The position numbers and the translations under genes were made by a program. From Oscillospiraceae bacterium (GTDB lineage Bacteria; Bacillota; Clostridia; Oscillospirales; Oscillospiraceae): a DNA stretch of 64,000 nt. This document shows, piece by piece, positions 25,825 to 34,178 of this stretch (position 1 is its first letter; the number at the start of each line of letters is the position of its first letter). The notes beneath the pieces are model-generated. The model made no database searches and had not been told where the DNA came from. It was given only the letters and a program-made list of their open reading frames with translations. The stretch covers positions 228,430-292,429 of the forward strand of contig JAFQFA010000002.1 of assembly GCA_017398725.1 (NCBI GenBank), in the 5' to 3' direction.

Positions 25825-26306
25825 TGGATGGGTTGAGAAGTTATATTCTTTCTATCGTCGCCACCTGCCTTTGCTGTGTGATCTTTCGCAGTTTGGTTCA
25901 GGGGAAGGGGAGTGCAGGCGCGGCGGTGAATACTATGTGCGCAATCATATTGGCTATGACGGTTATCTATCCTGTAGCGCGGTTTCGGATCAAGGATTTG
26001 AGTCAATATACGCAAACTCTAAAAATCACTGCCGATTCATTAGCAGATGACGGTGTAAATATTTCGCAATCGCAGTTGCGTTCAATCATATCCGAAAAAA
26101 CATGTACATATATTTTGGAGAAAGCTTCTTTGTACGATTGTGACATTGAAGTGGATGTAATTCTGTCGGAGGAATCCATCCCGACACCAGAACAGGTCCA
26201 AATCACCGGTAGCGCATCCCCCTATGCACGCACGAAATTGAGTCAAATCATTGAAAATGATCTGGGTATCCCTAAGGAGATGCAAAAGTGGACATATCAA
26301 AACTGA
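25824..26306 (+). CDS. spoIIIAF: Stage III sporulation protein AF
   Basis: 160 residues from ATG 25824, which overlaps the spoIIIAE stop (TAATG) and follows AAGGAG at 25811-25816. Two N-terminal membrane helices are followed by a soluble domain with the ring-building-motif-like pattern expected of SpoIIIAF. Confidence 0.9.
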   Translation: MDGLRSYILSIVATCLCCVIFRSLVQGKGSAGAAVNTMCAIILAMTVIYPVARFRIKDLSQYTQTLKITADSLADDGVNISQSQLRSIISEKTCTYILEKASLYDCDIEVDVILSEESIPTPEQVQITGSASPYARTKLSQIIENDLGIPKEMQKWTYQN

Positions 26307-26782
26307 AATTCAAAATTACAGATTGGATCCAAAAATACAAATATGTCCTTTTGGTCCTTATCGTTGGCATATTGTTCATTCTGATTCCCACAAATAAGCA
26401 TAGTGATATGCAGGAATCAGCAATTCAAAAACAAGAAACAGCGCACATCAGCCAAAGTACCTTAAAAGAAATCTTGTCCCGGATTAAAGGTGCAGGAAGG
26501 GTAGAGGTATTGTTGTCTTTAGAGCACTCTGCCGGAAACGAATACCAGACAGACAAGGATGCTTCTGCAACTTCTGCAGGGCGATCAACCACCGTTACTG
26601 TTACAGATGCACAACGAAATGAAACAGGCTTGGTCAGTAAAACAATTGCGCCTGTATACCGCGGCGCAATTGTTGTTTGCGATGGGGCCGATAATCCCGC
26701 GGTACACTTGTCCATCGTCAATGCCGTGTCCAATCTGACCGGCTTGCGATCAGATCAAATTTCAGTGCTCAAAATGGAATAA
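26288..26782 (+). CDS. spoIIIAG: Stage III sporulation protein AG
   Basis: 164 residues from a GTG start at 26288 (AAGGAG ends 7 nt upstream), overlapping spoIIIAF by 19 nt. A single N-terminal helix (VLLVLIVGILFILIP) precedes a ring-building-motif domain in the intermembrane space (GAGRVEVLLSLEHS, then IAPVYRGAIVVCDGA). SpoIIIAG forms a large ring in the channel. Confidence 0.92.
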   Translation: MDISKLKFKITDWIQKYKYVLLVLIVGILFILIPTNKHSDMQESAIQKQETAHISQSTLKEILSRIKGAGRVEVLLSLEHSAGNEYQTDKDASATSAGRSTTVTVTDAQRNETGLVSKTIAPVYRGAIVVCDGADNPAVHLSIVNAVSNLTGLRSDQISVLKME

Positions 26783-26794
26783 GGAGGCAATTTT

Positions 26795-27346
26795 ATGAAA
26801 CGATGGAAGAAAAATTTGGTTGCCGGTGCAGTATTAATGACAGTATGTGCCGGTATCTATGTAAATTGGTTATACACAGAGGAGCAATCGGTTGCCAACC
26901 TGACGGACACACTCAATTCCGACAAACTGCTGTCTTCAGACCTGATGGTAATGGGCGAGGATGCGGGCGCCGATAACTTAAACAGCGAGACGACCGTTAC
27001 TGATTATTTTGCTGCCGTTCGTCTGTCTCGCCAGCAGGCAAGAGACAGTGCTGTTGGCCTATTGCAGGAAGCAATGGCCTATAGTGATACCGCTGAAAAC
27101 ACGCAGAACAATGCCAAGCTGGAGTCGATTGTAGGAACTGCTTTGTGCGAAGCCCAGATCGAAAGTTTGGTCATCGCAAAGGGTTACACCGATTGTGTTG
27201 CATACATCAGTGATGACGGAATTTCTGTTGCAGTTGCTGCACCGGAAGGTGGGCTTGTTCAGAAAGATGTAGCCGTTATCGCAGATATTGTAATGACACA
27301 ATCCGAATACGGCTTGGAAAACATTCGGGTCGTAGAGGTTCAATAG
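26795..27346 (+). CDS. spoIIIAH: Stage III sporulation protein AH
   Basis: 183 residues with one N-terminal membrane anchor and a C-terminal YscJ/FliF-like domain. SpoIIIAH contacts forespore SpoIIQ (or its clostridial counterpart). AAGGAGG at 26781-26787. Last gene of the operon, followed by a terminator. Confidence 0.92.
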   Translation: MKRWKKNLVAGAVLMTVCAGIYVNWLYTEEQSVANLTDTLNSDKLLSSDLMVMGEDAGADNLNSETTVTDYFAAVRLSRQQARDSAVGLLQEAMAYSDTAENTQNNAKLESIVGTALCEAQIESLVIAKGYTDCVAYISDDGISVAVAAPEGGLVQKDVAVIADIVMTQSEYGLENIRVVEVQ

Positions 27347-27351
27347 AATTT

Positions 27352-27395
27352 ATATCCACGGCAGTACATGTATTTGTACCGCCGTGGATATGTTT
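27352..27395 (+). terminator. Terminator of the spoIIIA operon
   Basis: 11-bp stem ATATCCACGGC (27352-27362)/GCCGTGGATAT (27381-27391) with a GTAC/GTAC pairing inside the loop and a GTTTTG tail. Confidence 0.75.
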
Positions 27396-27410
27396 TGTCT
27401 AAGAAAAGTA

Positions 27411-27438
27411 TTGTATTTTTCATGAATTGTGATACAAT
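27411..27438 (+). promoter_or_regulatory. Sigma-A promoter of the yqhY-nusB operon
   Basis: TTGTAT (27411-27416), 16 bp, TACAAT (27433-27438), about 50 nt before the yqhY ATG. Confidence 0.6.
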
Positions 27439-27488
27439 AAACAAAAGTGCGTCGTGATTGATCGCGGCAAATCAACAGGAGGTTCACT

Positions 27489-27857
27489 ATGGCAGATTAT
27501 AAGCAGTATATTATTCAGGCACAGGAGCACGGTAATCTTATGATTTCCGAAGATGTGATCGCAACCATCGTTGAGCAGGCTGTTACGGAAGTTGAGGGTA
27601 TTGTTGGCCTGAATGTAAAGCCCGGTGCTGATATTGCAGATATGATCGGCAAAAAAAGCTGGGGCAAAGGCATTAAGATCACAATCGGCGAAGACAATGC
27701 TTTGACCGTCGACTGTAATGTAAATATTGGTTACGGCCAGAGTGTTGTAACTGTCGCTAACGCTGTACAGAGCACCGTCACCACTGCGCTGGAATCCACT
27801 GCAGGCGTGAAAGTTGCGTCTGTTAACATCAACGTTTGCGGAATCATTCGTCAGTAA
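27489..27857 (+). CDS. yqhY: Asp23/Gls24 family protein (YqhY-like)
   Basis: 122-residue Asp23/Gls24 domain protein. The domain begins ISEDVIATIVEQAVTEVEGIVGL and continues with a conserved GYGQSVVTVANAVQ stretch. In Bacillus, YqhY sits by nusB as here and is tied to acetyl-CoA carboxylase activity; other members are envelope-stress proteins. ACAGGAGG precedes the ATG. Confidence 0.88.
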   Translation: MADYKQYIIQAQEHGNLMISEDVIATIVEQAVTEVEGIVGLNVKPGADIADMIGKKSWGKGIKITIGEDNALTVDCNVNIGYGQSVVTVANAVQSTVTTALESTAGVKVASVNINVCGIIRQ

Positions 27858-27867
27858 GGGGATTGTA

Positions 27868-28326
27868 ATGACCAGATCTAACGCCAGAGAACTGGCTGTA
27901 CATTTAATATATGCAAGGGAGTTTACCGGAGAAGAACCGGAAACTGTTATTTCCACCCGCTTGCAAAAAGAGTATTATGCCCTTCTATCTGAGGAAAACC
28001 AAGTCTACTCCGACCGTCCTTCCGGCTCTCAGCGTTCCTACATTGATGCTGTAGTAACCGGCGTTGCCAACAGAGCAGATGACCTCAATGAGCTGATTGG
28101 TCAATTCTCTATCGGCTGGGATGTTTCCCGTATTTCCCGGCTTGCAAGAGCAATTATGCAATTGGCTATTTTTGAAATTTTGTATGTTGATGATGTCCCC
28201 GACGGCGTTGCAATCAATGAAGCCGTTCGTATTGCAAAGCTTTATGACGGGGAGGATGCCGGTTCCTTTATCAACGGAATCCTTGGCAGCTTTGTTCGCA
28301 GCCGTGAAAATGGAGACAATACATGA
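27868..28326 (+). CDS. nusB: Transcription antitermination protein NusB
   Basis: 152 residues, all-helical. It binds NusE and boxA RNA in rRNA antitermination complexes. N-terminal MTRSNARELAVHLIYA and the conserved C-terminal VAINEAVRIAKLYDGEDAGSFINGILG segment (shown in part: INEAVRIAK) are diagnostic. ATG 27868 follows AAGGGGA. It overlaps the next gene by 4 nt. Confidence 0.93.
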   Translation: MTRSNARELAVHLIYAREFTGEEPETVISTRLQKEYYALLSEENQVYSDRPSGSQRSYIDAVVTGVANRADDLNELIGQFSIGWDVSRISRLARAIMQLAIFEILYVDDVPDGVAINEAVRIAKLYDGEDAGSFINGILGSFVRSRENGDNT

Positions 28327-29246
28327 TCGCGATCGGTTTTGACACCAGCAACTACACCACATCTGTATCATACTTTAGCAGCAATGGATTTTGCAACTGT
28401 TCCCGTCTCTTGCCTGTAAAAGAAGGCTCTTTAGGTTTGCGTCAATCCGATGCTGTGTTTCATCATACCCAAAGCCTGCCGGAGCTTTCCGGCAGGCTGT
28501 TTTGTGATATAGACATTCGTGATGTGCATGTAATTGGCGTTAGCACAAAACCCCGAATGGTTGAAGGCAGCTATATGCCATGCTTTAGTGTGGGTTACAG
28601 TCATGCCAAACTGCTGTCTGAAGCATTAAAAGTCCCTCTGGTTACATGTTCCCACCAACAGGGACATGTTGCAGCAGCCGTATATAGTGCCGGGCGTCCG
28701 GAATTAATGGATCAACTACACTTAGCTTGGCATTTGTCCGGCGGCACAACGGAACTTCTCCTTGTAGAACCGGACGGGAAAAATGTAAAATGCACAAAAA
28801 TCGGTGGTACAACTGACATTTCGGCCGGTCAATTGATTGACCGGACCGGACAACTGCTACAAATGCAGTTCCCCGCCGGAAAACAGCTGGATGCGTTGAG
28901 CCGTCAATCCATAAATAATGATTTTTTCCGTGTAAAATGTAAAGATCTTTCTTTCTCTTTGTCCGGCGTCCAAAATAAAGTACAGCAGTATTTCCAAAAG
29001 AATCCTAACCCTGCAGAAACCGCCGGATATGCGTTACGAAGTGTATGCAATGCCGTTTTTTCTGTAACACAGGATGCTATGAAGGAGTACTCCGGCCTTC
29101 CTGTTGTATTCTCCGGAGGTGTCGCTTCCAATTCTATGCTTCGCAGTTTACTGGCACCGTTACAGCCTGTGTTTGCGACACCTGAATATTCAACGGATAA
29201 CGCACTCGGTGTGGCGATCATAGCACATAGAACATTGGAGGGATAA
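28323..29246 (+). CDS. Peptidase M22 / TsaD-like ASKHA protein
   Basis: 307 residues related to TsaD (Kae1). It begins with an ASKHA phosphate-1 motif (IGFDTSNYTTS). The metal-ligand pair is kept as HQQGH (canonical HxEGH), and a phosphate-2-like HLSGGTTELLL and a late VFSGGVASNSMLR follow. The canonical TsaD for t6A synthesis is normally encoded elsewhere. This shorter clostridial paralogue typically lies between nusB and xseA, as here. Its biochemical role is unknown. Confidence 0.8.
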   Translation: MIAIGFDTSNYTTSVSYFSSNGFCNCSRLLPVKEGSLGLRQSDAVFHHTQSLPELSGRLFCDIDIRDVHVIGVSTKPRMVEGSYMPCFSVGYSHAKLLSEALKVPLVTCSHQQGHVAAAVYSAGRPELMDQLHLAWHLSGGTTELLLVEPDGKNVKCTKIGGTTDISAGQLIDRTGQLLQMQFPAGKQLDALSRQSINNDFFRVKCKDLSFSLSGVQNKVQQYFQKNPNPAETAGYALRSVCNAVFSVTQDAMKEYSGLPVVFSGGVASNSMLRSLLAPLQPVFATPEYSTDNALGVAIIAHRTLEG

Positions 29247-29249
29247 TCC

Positions 29250-30482
29250 ATGTCTGAGCAGGTCTTATCTGTCCTACAGATCAATGAGTATATCCGTAAT
29301 TCCATGGACCGGGATATGTTTCTCAATAATGTAGCTGTCCGCGGAGAGATCAGCAACTATAAAATGTATCCTTCCGGCCATCATTATTTCACATTGAAGG
29401 ATGAAGAATCCTCTTTACGATGTGTTATGTTCCGCGGTAACGCGATTCGCCTTCGTTTTCGGCCTGAAAACGGAATGAAGGTAATCGTCATGGGCAAGAT
29501 TTCTGTATACCCTAGAGACGGAGCTTACCAGCTTTATGCCAATGCGATGGTTGTAGATGGGGTAGGGGACTTGCACGCAGCCTTTGAACAACTGAAAGCC
29601 AAGCTTGCGGCTCAAGGAATGTTTGATGCAGCACATAAAAAACCACTGCCCAAATTTCCAGAAACCATTGGAATTATCACCAGCTCAGCAGGCGCGGCCA
29701 TCCATGATATGCTGCGCATTCTGCAAAAGCGTTATCCGCTTGTAGATGTTAAACTGCTTCCTGTTCGCGTACAAGGCGCAGAAGCGCCGGAGGAGATCGC
29801 CTCCGCGATTTATTATGCGAACGCATGGAATCTGGCGGATTTGTTGATTGTTGGCCGCGGCGGCGGCTCTATTGAGGATTTATGGGCATTTAACGACGAA
29901 ATCGTAGCCAAAGCTATTTACGATTCTAATATTCCGGTTATCTCTGCAGTGGGGCACGAACCGGATGTTACCATCAGTGATTTTGTTGCAGATCTGCGAG
30001 CCGCCACACCGTCCAATGCAGCAGAACTGGCAGTACCCGACCGCGAGGCGCTTCAGCAAAGTCTTGACGGTGCCTATAATTCCTTGCTCACTGTTGTCAA
30101 CAGACAATTGACTGCAGCCAGACGGCACTTAGACCTTTTAGCATCCAGCGCAACATTACAGAATCCTCTACAGTACGTTCAACTCCGCAGGCAGGAAACC
30201 GACCTTTTACGGGGTCGTATGATCGCAGCACAGGAACGATTGCTTGCAGGGAAATCTCAAAAATTCATATCATTGACATCCAAACTTGATGCACTCAGCC
30301 CGCTAAAAGTTCTGACAAGGGGATATTCAATGGCCCGAGATGCTGCGGGGCATGTCATCCGTTCAACCAAGCAAGTCAATCGGGGGGATTCGATCCGCCT
30401 CACAGTTACAGATGGTGATATATACGCATCCGTCGATCAATTAAAGGAGAACCGCCATGGCACAGAAAACGCAAAGCTTTGA
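29250..30482 (+). CDS. xseA: Exodeoxyribonuclease VII large subunit
   Basis: 410 residues. N-terminal OB fold (VRGEISNYK...GHHYFTLKD), then the nuclease domain with GIITSSAGAAIHDM, LLIVGRGGGSIEDLWAFND and SAVGHEPDVTISDFVAD, and a C-terminal coiled region. Degrades single-stranded DNA with XseB, whose gene starts 26 nt inside this one. Confidence 0.96.
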   Translation: MSEQVLSVLQINEYIRNSMDRDMFLNNVAVRGEISNYKMYPSGHHYFTLKDEESSLRCVMFRGNAIRLRFRPENGMKVIVMGKISVYPRDGAYQLYANAMVVDGVGDLHAAFEQLKAKLAAQGMFDAAHKKPLPKFPETIGIITSSAGAAIHDMLRILQKRYPLVDVKLLPVRVQGAEAPEEIASAIYYANAWNLADLLIVGRGGGSIEDLWAFNDEIVAKAIYDSNIPVISAVGHEPDVTISDFVADLRAATPSNAAELAVPDREALQQSLDGAYNSLLTVVNRQLTAARRHLDLLASSATLQNPLQYVQLRRQETDLLRGRMIAAQERLLAGKSQKFISLTSKLDALSPLKVLTRGYSMARDAAGHVIRSTKQVNRGDSIRLTVTDGDIYASVDQLKENRHGTENAKL

Positions 30483-30684
30483 AAAAAACATGGAACGTCT
30501 GGAGCAAATCGTTCGCGCGATGGAGCGAGGCGATGTTGCATTGGAAGAATCCTTAAAGCTTTTTCAAGAGGGCACTGCATTAGTTCAAAGCTGCAGTAAA
30601 CTTTTGGATGAAGCTGAACTCCAAGTAAAGAAAATCAGCGTTGGCGCTGACGGTGCGCCTGTGGAGGAACCCTTCAATGAGTAA
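30457..30684 (+). CDS. xseB: Exodeoxyribonuclease VII small subunit
   Basis: 75 residues, normal for XseB: SFEKNMERLEQIVRAMERGD and LEESLKLFQEG. AAGGAGAA precedes the ATG inside xseA. It overlaps ispA by 8 nt. Confidence 0.94.
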   Translation: MAQKTQSFEKNMERLEQIVRAMERGDVALEESLKLFQEGTALVQSCSKLLDEAELQVKKISVGADGAPVEEPFNE

Positions 30685-31555
30685 AGATTACCAAGAATTA
30701 TATCGCACATATAAAGCTCAAATCGAAACATATCTTGAAAAGGATTGCTTTATTTATCCTGAGGAACCCCAGCAAGAACTTTTTGAATCCATGCGTTATA
30801 GTCTACTTGCAGGCGGTAAACGGCTGCGCCCGATTTTTGTTTTTGATTTTTGTAATATGTGCGGCGCTAACTGGCTGGATGCAACTGCCTTTGCCGCAGC
30901 GCTGGAGATGATCCATACATACAGTTTGATTCACGACGACCTTCCCTGTATGGATAATGACGATTATCGCCGCGGCATGCTTACAAATCACAAAAAATTC
31001 GGTGAAGCGACGGCTGTTTTAGCTGGCGATGCTTTGCTGACAGCTGCGTTTACTTATGTTGCCAAGGCACCTTTTTCTGCCGAGATCCGGATCAAAGCTG
31101 TCGAGGTTCTTGCAAACTGTGCCGGTGAACTCGGCATGGTTGGCGGCCAAGTATTAGATATGGACAGTGAATCCCGACAGTGCACCAAAGAAGAGGTTCT
31201 TGCAATTCAGAGCAGAAAGACCGGCGCTCTGATCAAGGCTGCATGCCTATTGGGTGTTTTAGCCGGTAATGGAAATGACTGCCAGATCTCCGCTGCAGAA
31301 ACCTTTGCAGAAAACCTAGGGCTGGCATTTCAGATTCGTGATGATATGCTGGATGTTATCGGTAATGCCGAAGAACTAGGCAAAGCCGTAGGTGTCGATA
31401 CCGTAAAAAATACCTTTGTGCATCTGTACGGTTTGGAGACCTGCGATCGCCTTGTAAAAGAGCATACACAGACTGCGATCCTCGCACTAAATGCTTTTTC
31501 AAATCATGATTTCATGAGAAGTCTGGCTTTGGAGCTAACAGAACGCACAAAATAA
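30677..31555 (+). CDS. ispA: Polyprenyl (farnesyl/geranyl) diphosphate synthase
   Basis: Condenses IPP with allylic diphosphates. 292 residues from ATG 30677 (GGAGG at 30663-30667). First aspartate-rich motif DDLPCMDND, substrate-binding GGKRLRP, second DDMLD, and a QxxD-like region before it (LAFQIRDD). Chain length cannot be decided by eye; the xseB neighbourhood favours farnesyl diphosphate synthase. dxs, which often follows in Clostridia, is absent here. Confidence 0.92.
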   Translation: MSKDYQELYRTYKAQIETYLEKDCFIYPEEPQQELFESMRYSLLAGGKRLRPIFVFDFCNMCGANWLDATAFAAALEMIHTYSLIHDDLPCMDNDDYRRGMLTNHKKFGEATAVLAGDALLTAAFTYVAKAPFSAEIRIKAVEVLANCAGELGMVGGQVLDMDSESRQCTKEEVLAIQSRKTGALIKAACLLGVLAGNGNDCQISAAETFAENLGLAFQIRDDMLDVIGNAEELGKAVGVDTVKNTFVHLYGLETCDRLVKEHTQTAILALNAFSNHDFMRSLALELTERTK

Positions 31556-31568
31556 CAGGAGAACAACC

Positions 31569-32651
31569 ATGGTTCAGGTCGTTGCAGCTTTGATATGGGA
31601 AAACGGACGCTTTCTGGCTTGTCAGCGCCCTGCCCATAAGACGCGCGGACTTATGTGGGAATTTGTAGGCGGAAAGGTAGAACCCGGTGAGAGCAGGGAA
31701 GAGGCATTGCGCAGAGAATGTCGTGAAGAACTCAATATCGATATTGAAGTGCGCAATATCTATCTTGAGTTGGACCACGTTTACCCGGATATCACAATAC
31801 ATCTGACCTTATTCAATGCACAGATCATCCGTGGAAAACCGGAACTACTAGAACACAACGACCTCCGATGGCTTTTCCCTGAGGAGATTCCATCCTACAG
31901 TTTTTGTCCTGCGGATAAAGAAATATTAGAAAAGATCCAGTCTGACTCCGCAAAATTGCGTGCTTTGCGACAAACGTTGTACGCATCCGCTGAAGCGCAA
32001 TATAAGGCATTTCAATGTTCATTGATGCCTACCGTTTCTGCTTCCCGTGTGCTTGGTGTGCGTATGCCAATTTTGCGAAAAATTGCCAAATCTCTCGCCG
32101 GCAATATGCAATGGTACCTATCCTGTATGCCCCTTGATTATTACGAAGAGCAGAATATTTATGGATTGCTGATATCTGCGTGTAAGGACTTTGGTAAAAC
32201 GGTCGACTTGCTTAACGATTTTTTGCCACACGTGGACAATTGGGCTACCTGTGACCTGATTGTGCCTTCTACTTTTAAGGACAACCCGCAAAAAGCATGT
32301 CGGTACGCACTAAACTGGATTCATTCAGAACACCCATATACCATCCGTTTTGGTATTGGTGTTTTAATGCGTTTTGGTCAGGGGGAATATTTTAACAAAA
32401 GCTACGCTGAGGCTGTGGCACAGGTCTCCACTGATGAATACTATGTTAAAATGATGATTGCGTGGTATTTTGCCACAATGCTCTCCGGGCATTATGATGC
32501 AGCAATTGTCTATTTAGAAGAAAGAATACTTTCTGAATGGATCCATAATAAAGCGATTCAAAAAGGAATCGAAAGCAATCGTATTACACCTGAACAGAAG
32601 GCATATCTTCGAACACTGCGTATCAGAAAGAAAACTACTCCCGTCGGATAA
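31569..32651 (+). CDS. Nudix hydrolase fused to an AlkD-type DNA alkylation repair domain
   Basis: One 360-residue frame with two domains. Residues 1 to about 125 are a MutT-type Nudix domain; the box runs from Gly35 to Ile57 with the catalytic REC-REE helix, and Asn56 replaces the usual glycine. From about 130 the sequence is the all-helical AlkD/HEAT-like family (VLGVRMPILRKIAK, YYEEQNIYGLL, VDNWATCDLIVP, HPYTIRFGIGVLM). The pairing suggests joined nucleotide-pool sanitation and base repair. No frameshift or internal start is evident at the junction. Its stop lies inside the terminator hairpin. Confidence 0.88.
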   Translation: MVQVVAALIWENGRFLACQRPAHKTRGLMWEFVGGKVEPGESREEALRRECREELNIDIEVRNIYLELDHVYPDITIHLTLFNAQIIRGKPELLEHNDLRWLFPEEIPSYSFCPADKEILEKIQSDSAKLRALRQTLYASAEAQYKAFQCSLMPTVSASRVLGVRMPILRKIAKSLAGNMQWYLSCMPLDYYEEQNIYGLLISACKDFGKTVDLLNDFLPHVDNWATCDLIVPSTFKDNPQKACRYALNWIHSEHPYTIRFGIGVLMRFGQGEYFNKSYAEAVAQVSTDEYYVKMMIAWYFATMLSGHYDAAIVYLEERILSEWIHNKAIQKGIESNRITPEQKAYLRTLRIRKKTTPVG

Positions 32652-32666
32652 TCCGACGGGAGTTCT
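32637..32666 (+). terminator. Terminator overlapping the stop of the Nudix-AlkD gene
   Basis: ACTCCCGTCGG (32637-32647)/CCGACGGGAGT (32653-32663) around the TAA stop, then TTCTTT. Confidence 0.8.
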
Positions 32667-32673
32667 TTATCTC

Positions 32674-32753
32674 TTACATATCAAAAGCAGGGTTCATATA
32701 GTATACATTCTTTTGATTCAATTTTTCACGCAGAAGCTGCATTGCTTCACCAA
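32674..32753 (-). pseudogene. Orphan copy of the cotJC 3' end (80-bp direct repeat)
   Basis: Matches 33580-33659, the last 26 codons and stop of cotJC, at 78 of 80 bases. Both differences are third-position and silent (GCT/GCA and GGT/GGC). Upstream of the fragment the cotJC reading is lost and unrelated AT-rich sequence begins. Together the two copies bracket the methyltransferase gene. Confidence 0.85.
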
Positions 32754-32827
32754 TCTTACCAAATCAAAAAATCTCTTAAAAGCCCTGATATATGTTCGAA
32801 TTTGGTCTATTAATATATTTTACTTTA

Positions 32828-32836
32828 TGTTATAAT
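32828..32836 (+). promoter_or_regulatory. Extended -10 promoter of the methyltransferase gene
   Basis: TGT followed by perfect TATAAT (32831-32836) in very AT-rich DNA; no good -35 at 17 bp. The ATG is 36 nt further. Confidence 0.5.
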
Positions 32837-32872
32837 TTTATTAGATAAACTTGAATTTAACGGAGATTAGAT

Positions 32873-33523
32873 ATGCTTGAAAAAATGGCTGATTTCTTTG
32901 AAAACAGATTAGATGGATACGATAAACATATGTTGACCAACATAGAATCCGCAGATGAGTTTTATCCATATACGGCAAAGCAGTTGCCGACTACCGATAA
33001 CTGCCATATACTTGATTTGGGATGTGGTACAGGATTGGAGTTAGAAGAATACTTTCTGCTCAATCCATCTGCAAGGATAATGGGTATTGACTTATCACAA
33101 GGAATGCTGTCAGCACTCAAAAAGAAATTTGCTGACAAAGACATTACTTTAGTTTGCAGTTCGTATTTTGATGTGCCTTTTGGTGAATGCTTATTTGATA
33201 GTGCAGTATCGGTGGAGAGTTTGCACCATTTTACAAAGGAAGAAAAAGTCCCTTTATATACAAAACTGCATAGAGCATTAAAAGACGGTGGATATTTTGT
33301 ACAGACAGACTACTTCTCTTTGTCTGACGAAGAAGAACAGATGCACCGACAAAGCTTGGTTGTATTGAAAGCAGAGCAAGGAATTGATGATGATGAGTTT
33401 TACCATTACGACACCCCTCTTACAGTAAAACACGAAACAGAAGCACTTACGGAAGCAGGATTTTCTTCTGTCATGGTGCTGAAAAATTGGGGAGCGACCT
33501 ATATCATAAAAGCAGTTAAGTAA
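32873..33523 (+). CDS. Class I SAM-dependent methyltransferase
   Basis: 216 residues with a methyltransferase-11-type core: motif I ILDLGCGTGLELE (about residues 47-59), acidic motif II IMGIDLSQ (about 68-75), post-motif FDSAVSVESLHHF and motif III ALKDGGYFVQTDY. The substrate (small molecule or other) cannot be told. It is flanked by 80-bp direct repeats, is visibly more AT-rich than its neighbours, has its own promoter and terminator, and separates the Nudix-AlkD gene from cotJC. It is probably acquired. Confidence 0.88.
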   Translation: MLEKMADFFENRLDGYDKHMLTNIESADEFYPYTAKQLPTTDNCHILDLGCGTGLELEEYFLLNPSARIMGIDLSQGMLSALKKKFADKDITLVCSSYFDVPFGECLFDSAVSVESLHHFTKEEKVPLYTKLHRALKDGGYFVQTDYFSLSDEEEQMHRQSLVVLKAEQGIDDDEFYHYDTPLTVKHETEALTEAGFSSVMVLKNWGATYIIKAVK

Positions 33524-33544
33524 ATTGGAATTTGTCGAACAGAT

Positions 33545-33576
33545 AAGAGCAGATGGATTACCCCATCTGCTCTTTC
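33545..33576 (+). terminator. Terminator after the methyltransferase gene
   Basis: 12-bp stem AAGAGCAGATGG/CCATCTGCTCTT followed by TCTTT. On the other strand it can also stop cotJ transcripts. Confidence 0.75.
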
Positions 33577-33579
33577 TTG

Positions 33580-34176
33580 TTACATATCAAATGCAGGGTT
33601 CATATAGTATACATTCTTTTGATTCAATTTTTCACGCAGAAGCTGCATTGCTTCGCCAAACCGCTGGAAATGCACAACTTCCCGTTCTCGCAGGAATTTA
33701 ATTACGTTGTTCACATCCGGATCATCGCTAAGGCGTAAAATATTATCATAGGTGACTCTGGCTTTCTGCTCAGCAGCCAGATCCTCTGTCAGGTCAGCAA
33801 TGGGATCACCCTTAACCTGCATGGTTGCGGCAGACCAAGGGGTTCCGGATGCAAATTGGGGATATACGCCCGTTGTGTGATCCACAAAATAAGGCGCAAA
33901 AGCGGAATCCTGAATCTGCGAGTCCTTCAGATTTCGTGTTAGCTGATGCACAATAGCACCAACCATTTCCAAGTGACCCAATTCCTCTGTACCGATATCT
34001 GTCAACAGCCCTTTCAATTCATCAAAAGGCATGGAATATCTCTGTGATAAATAGCGCAAGGATGCGCCTAATTCACCATCAGGCCCGCCGTATTGGGAAA
34101 TAATGATCGAAGCGAGGCGGGGGTTCGGTTTATCAATTTTTACCGGATATTGCAGCTTTTTCTCATAGATAAACAC
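33580..34176 (-). CDS. cotJC: CotJC-type manganese-catalase-like spore coat protein
   Basis: 198 residues of the ferritin-like manganese catalase family, starting at GTG 34176 with AAGGAGG 7 nt upstream. Landmarks: the segment GPDGELGASLRYLSQR near residues 31-46, the helix with TEELGHLEMVG (metal-binding E..H pattern) and a second EQKARVTYD helix. In Bacillus, CotJC is an inner coat protein made under sigma-E. It starts 2 nt after the fused cotJAB gene. Its tail is duplicated at 32674. Confidence 0.92.
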   Translation of the reverse strand: MFIYEKKLQYPVKIDKPNPRLASIIISQYGGPDGELGASLRYLSQRYSMPFDELKGLLTDIGTEELGHLEMVGAIVHQLTRNLKDSQIQDSAFAPYFVDHTTGVYPQFASGTPWSAATMQVKGDPIADLTEDLAAEQKARVTYDNILRLSDDPDVNNVIKFLREREVVHFQRFGEAMQLLREKLNQKNVYYMNPAFDM

Positions 34177-34178
34177 AG

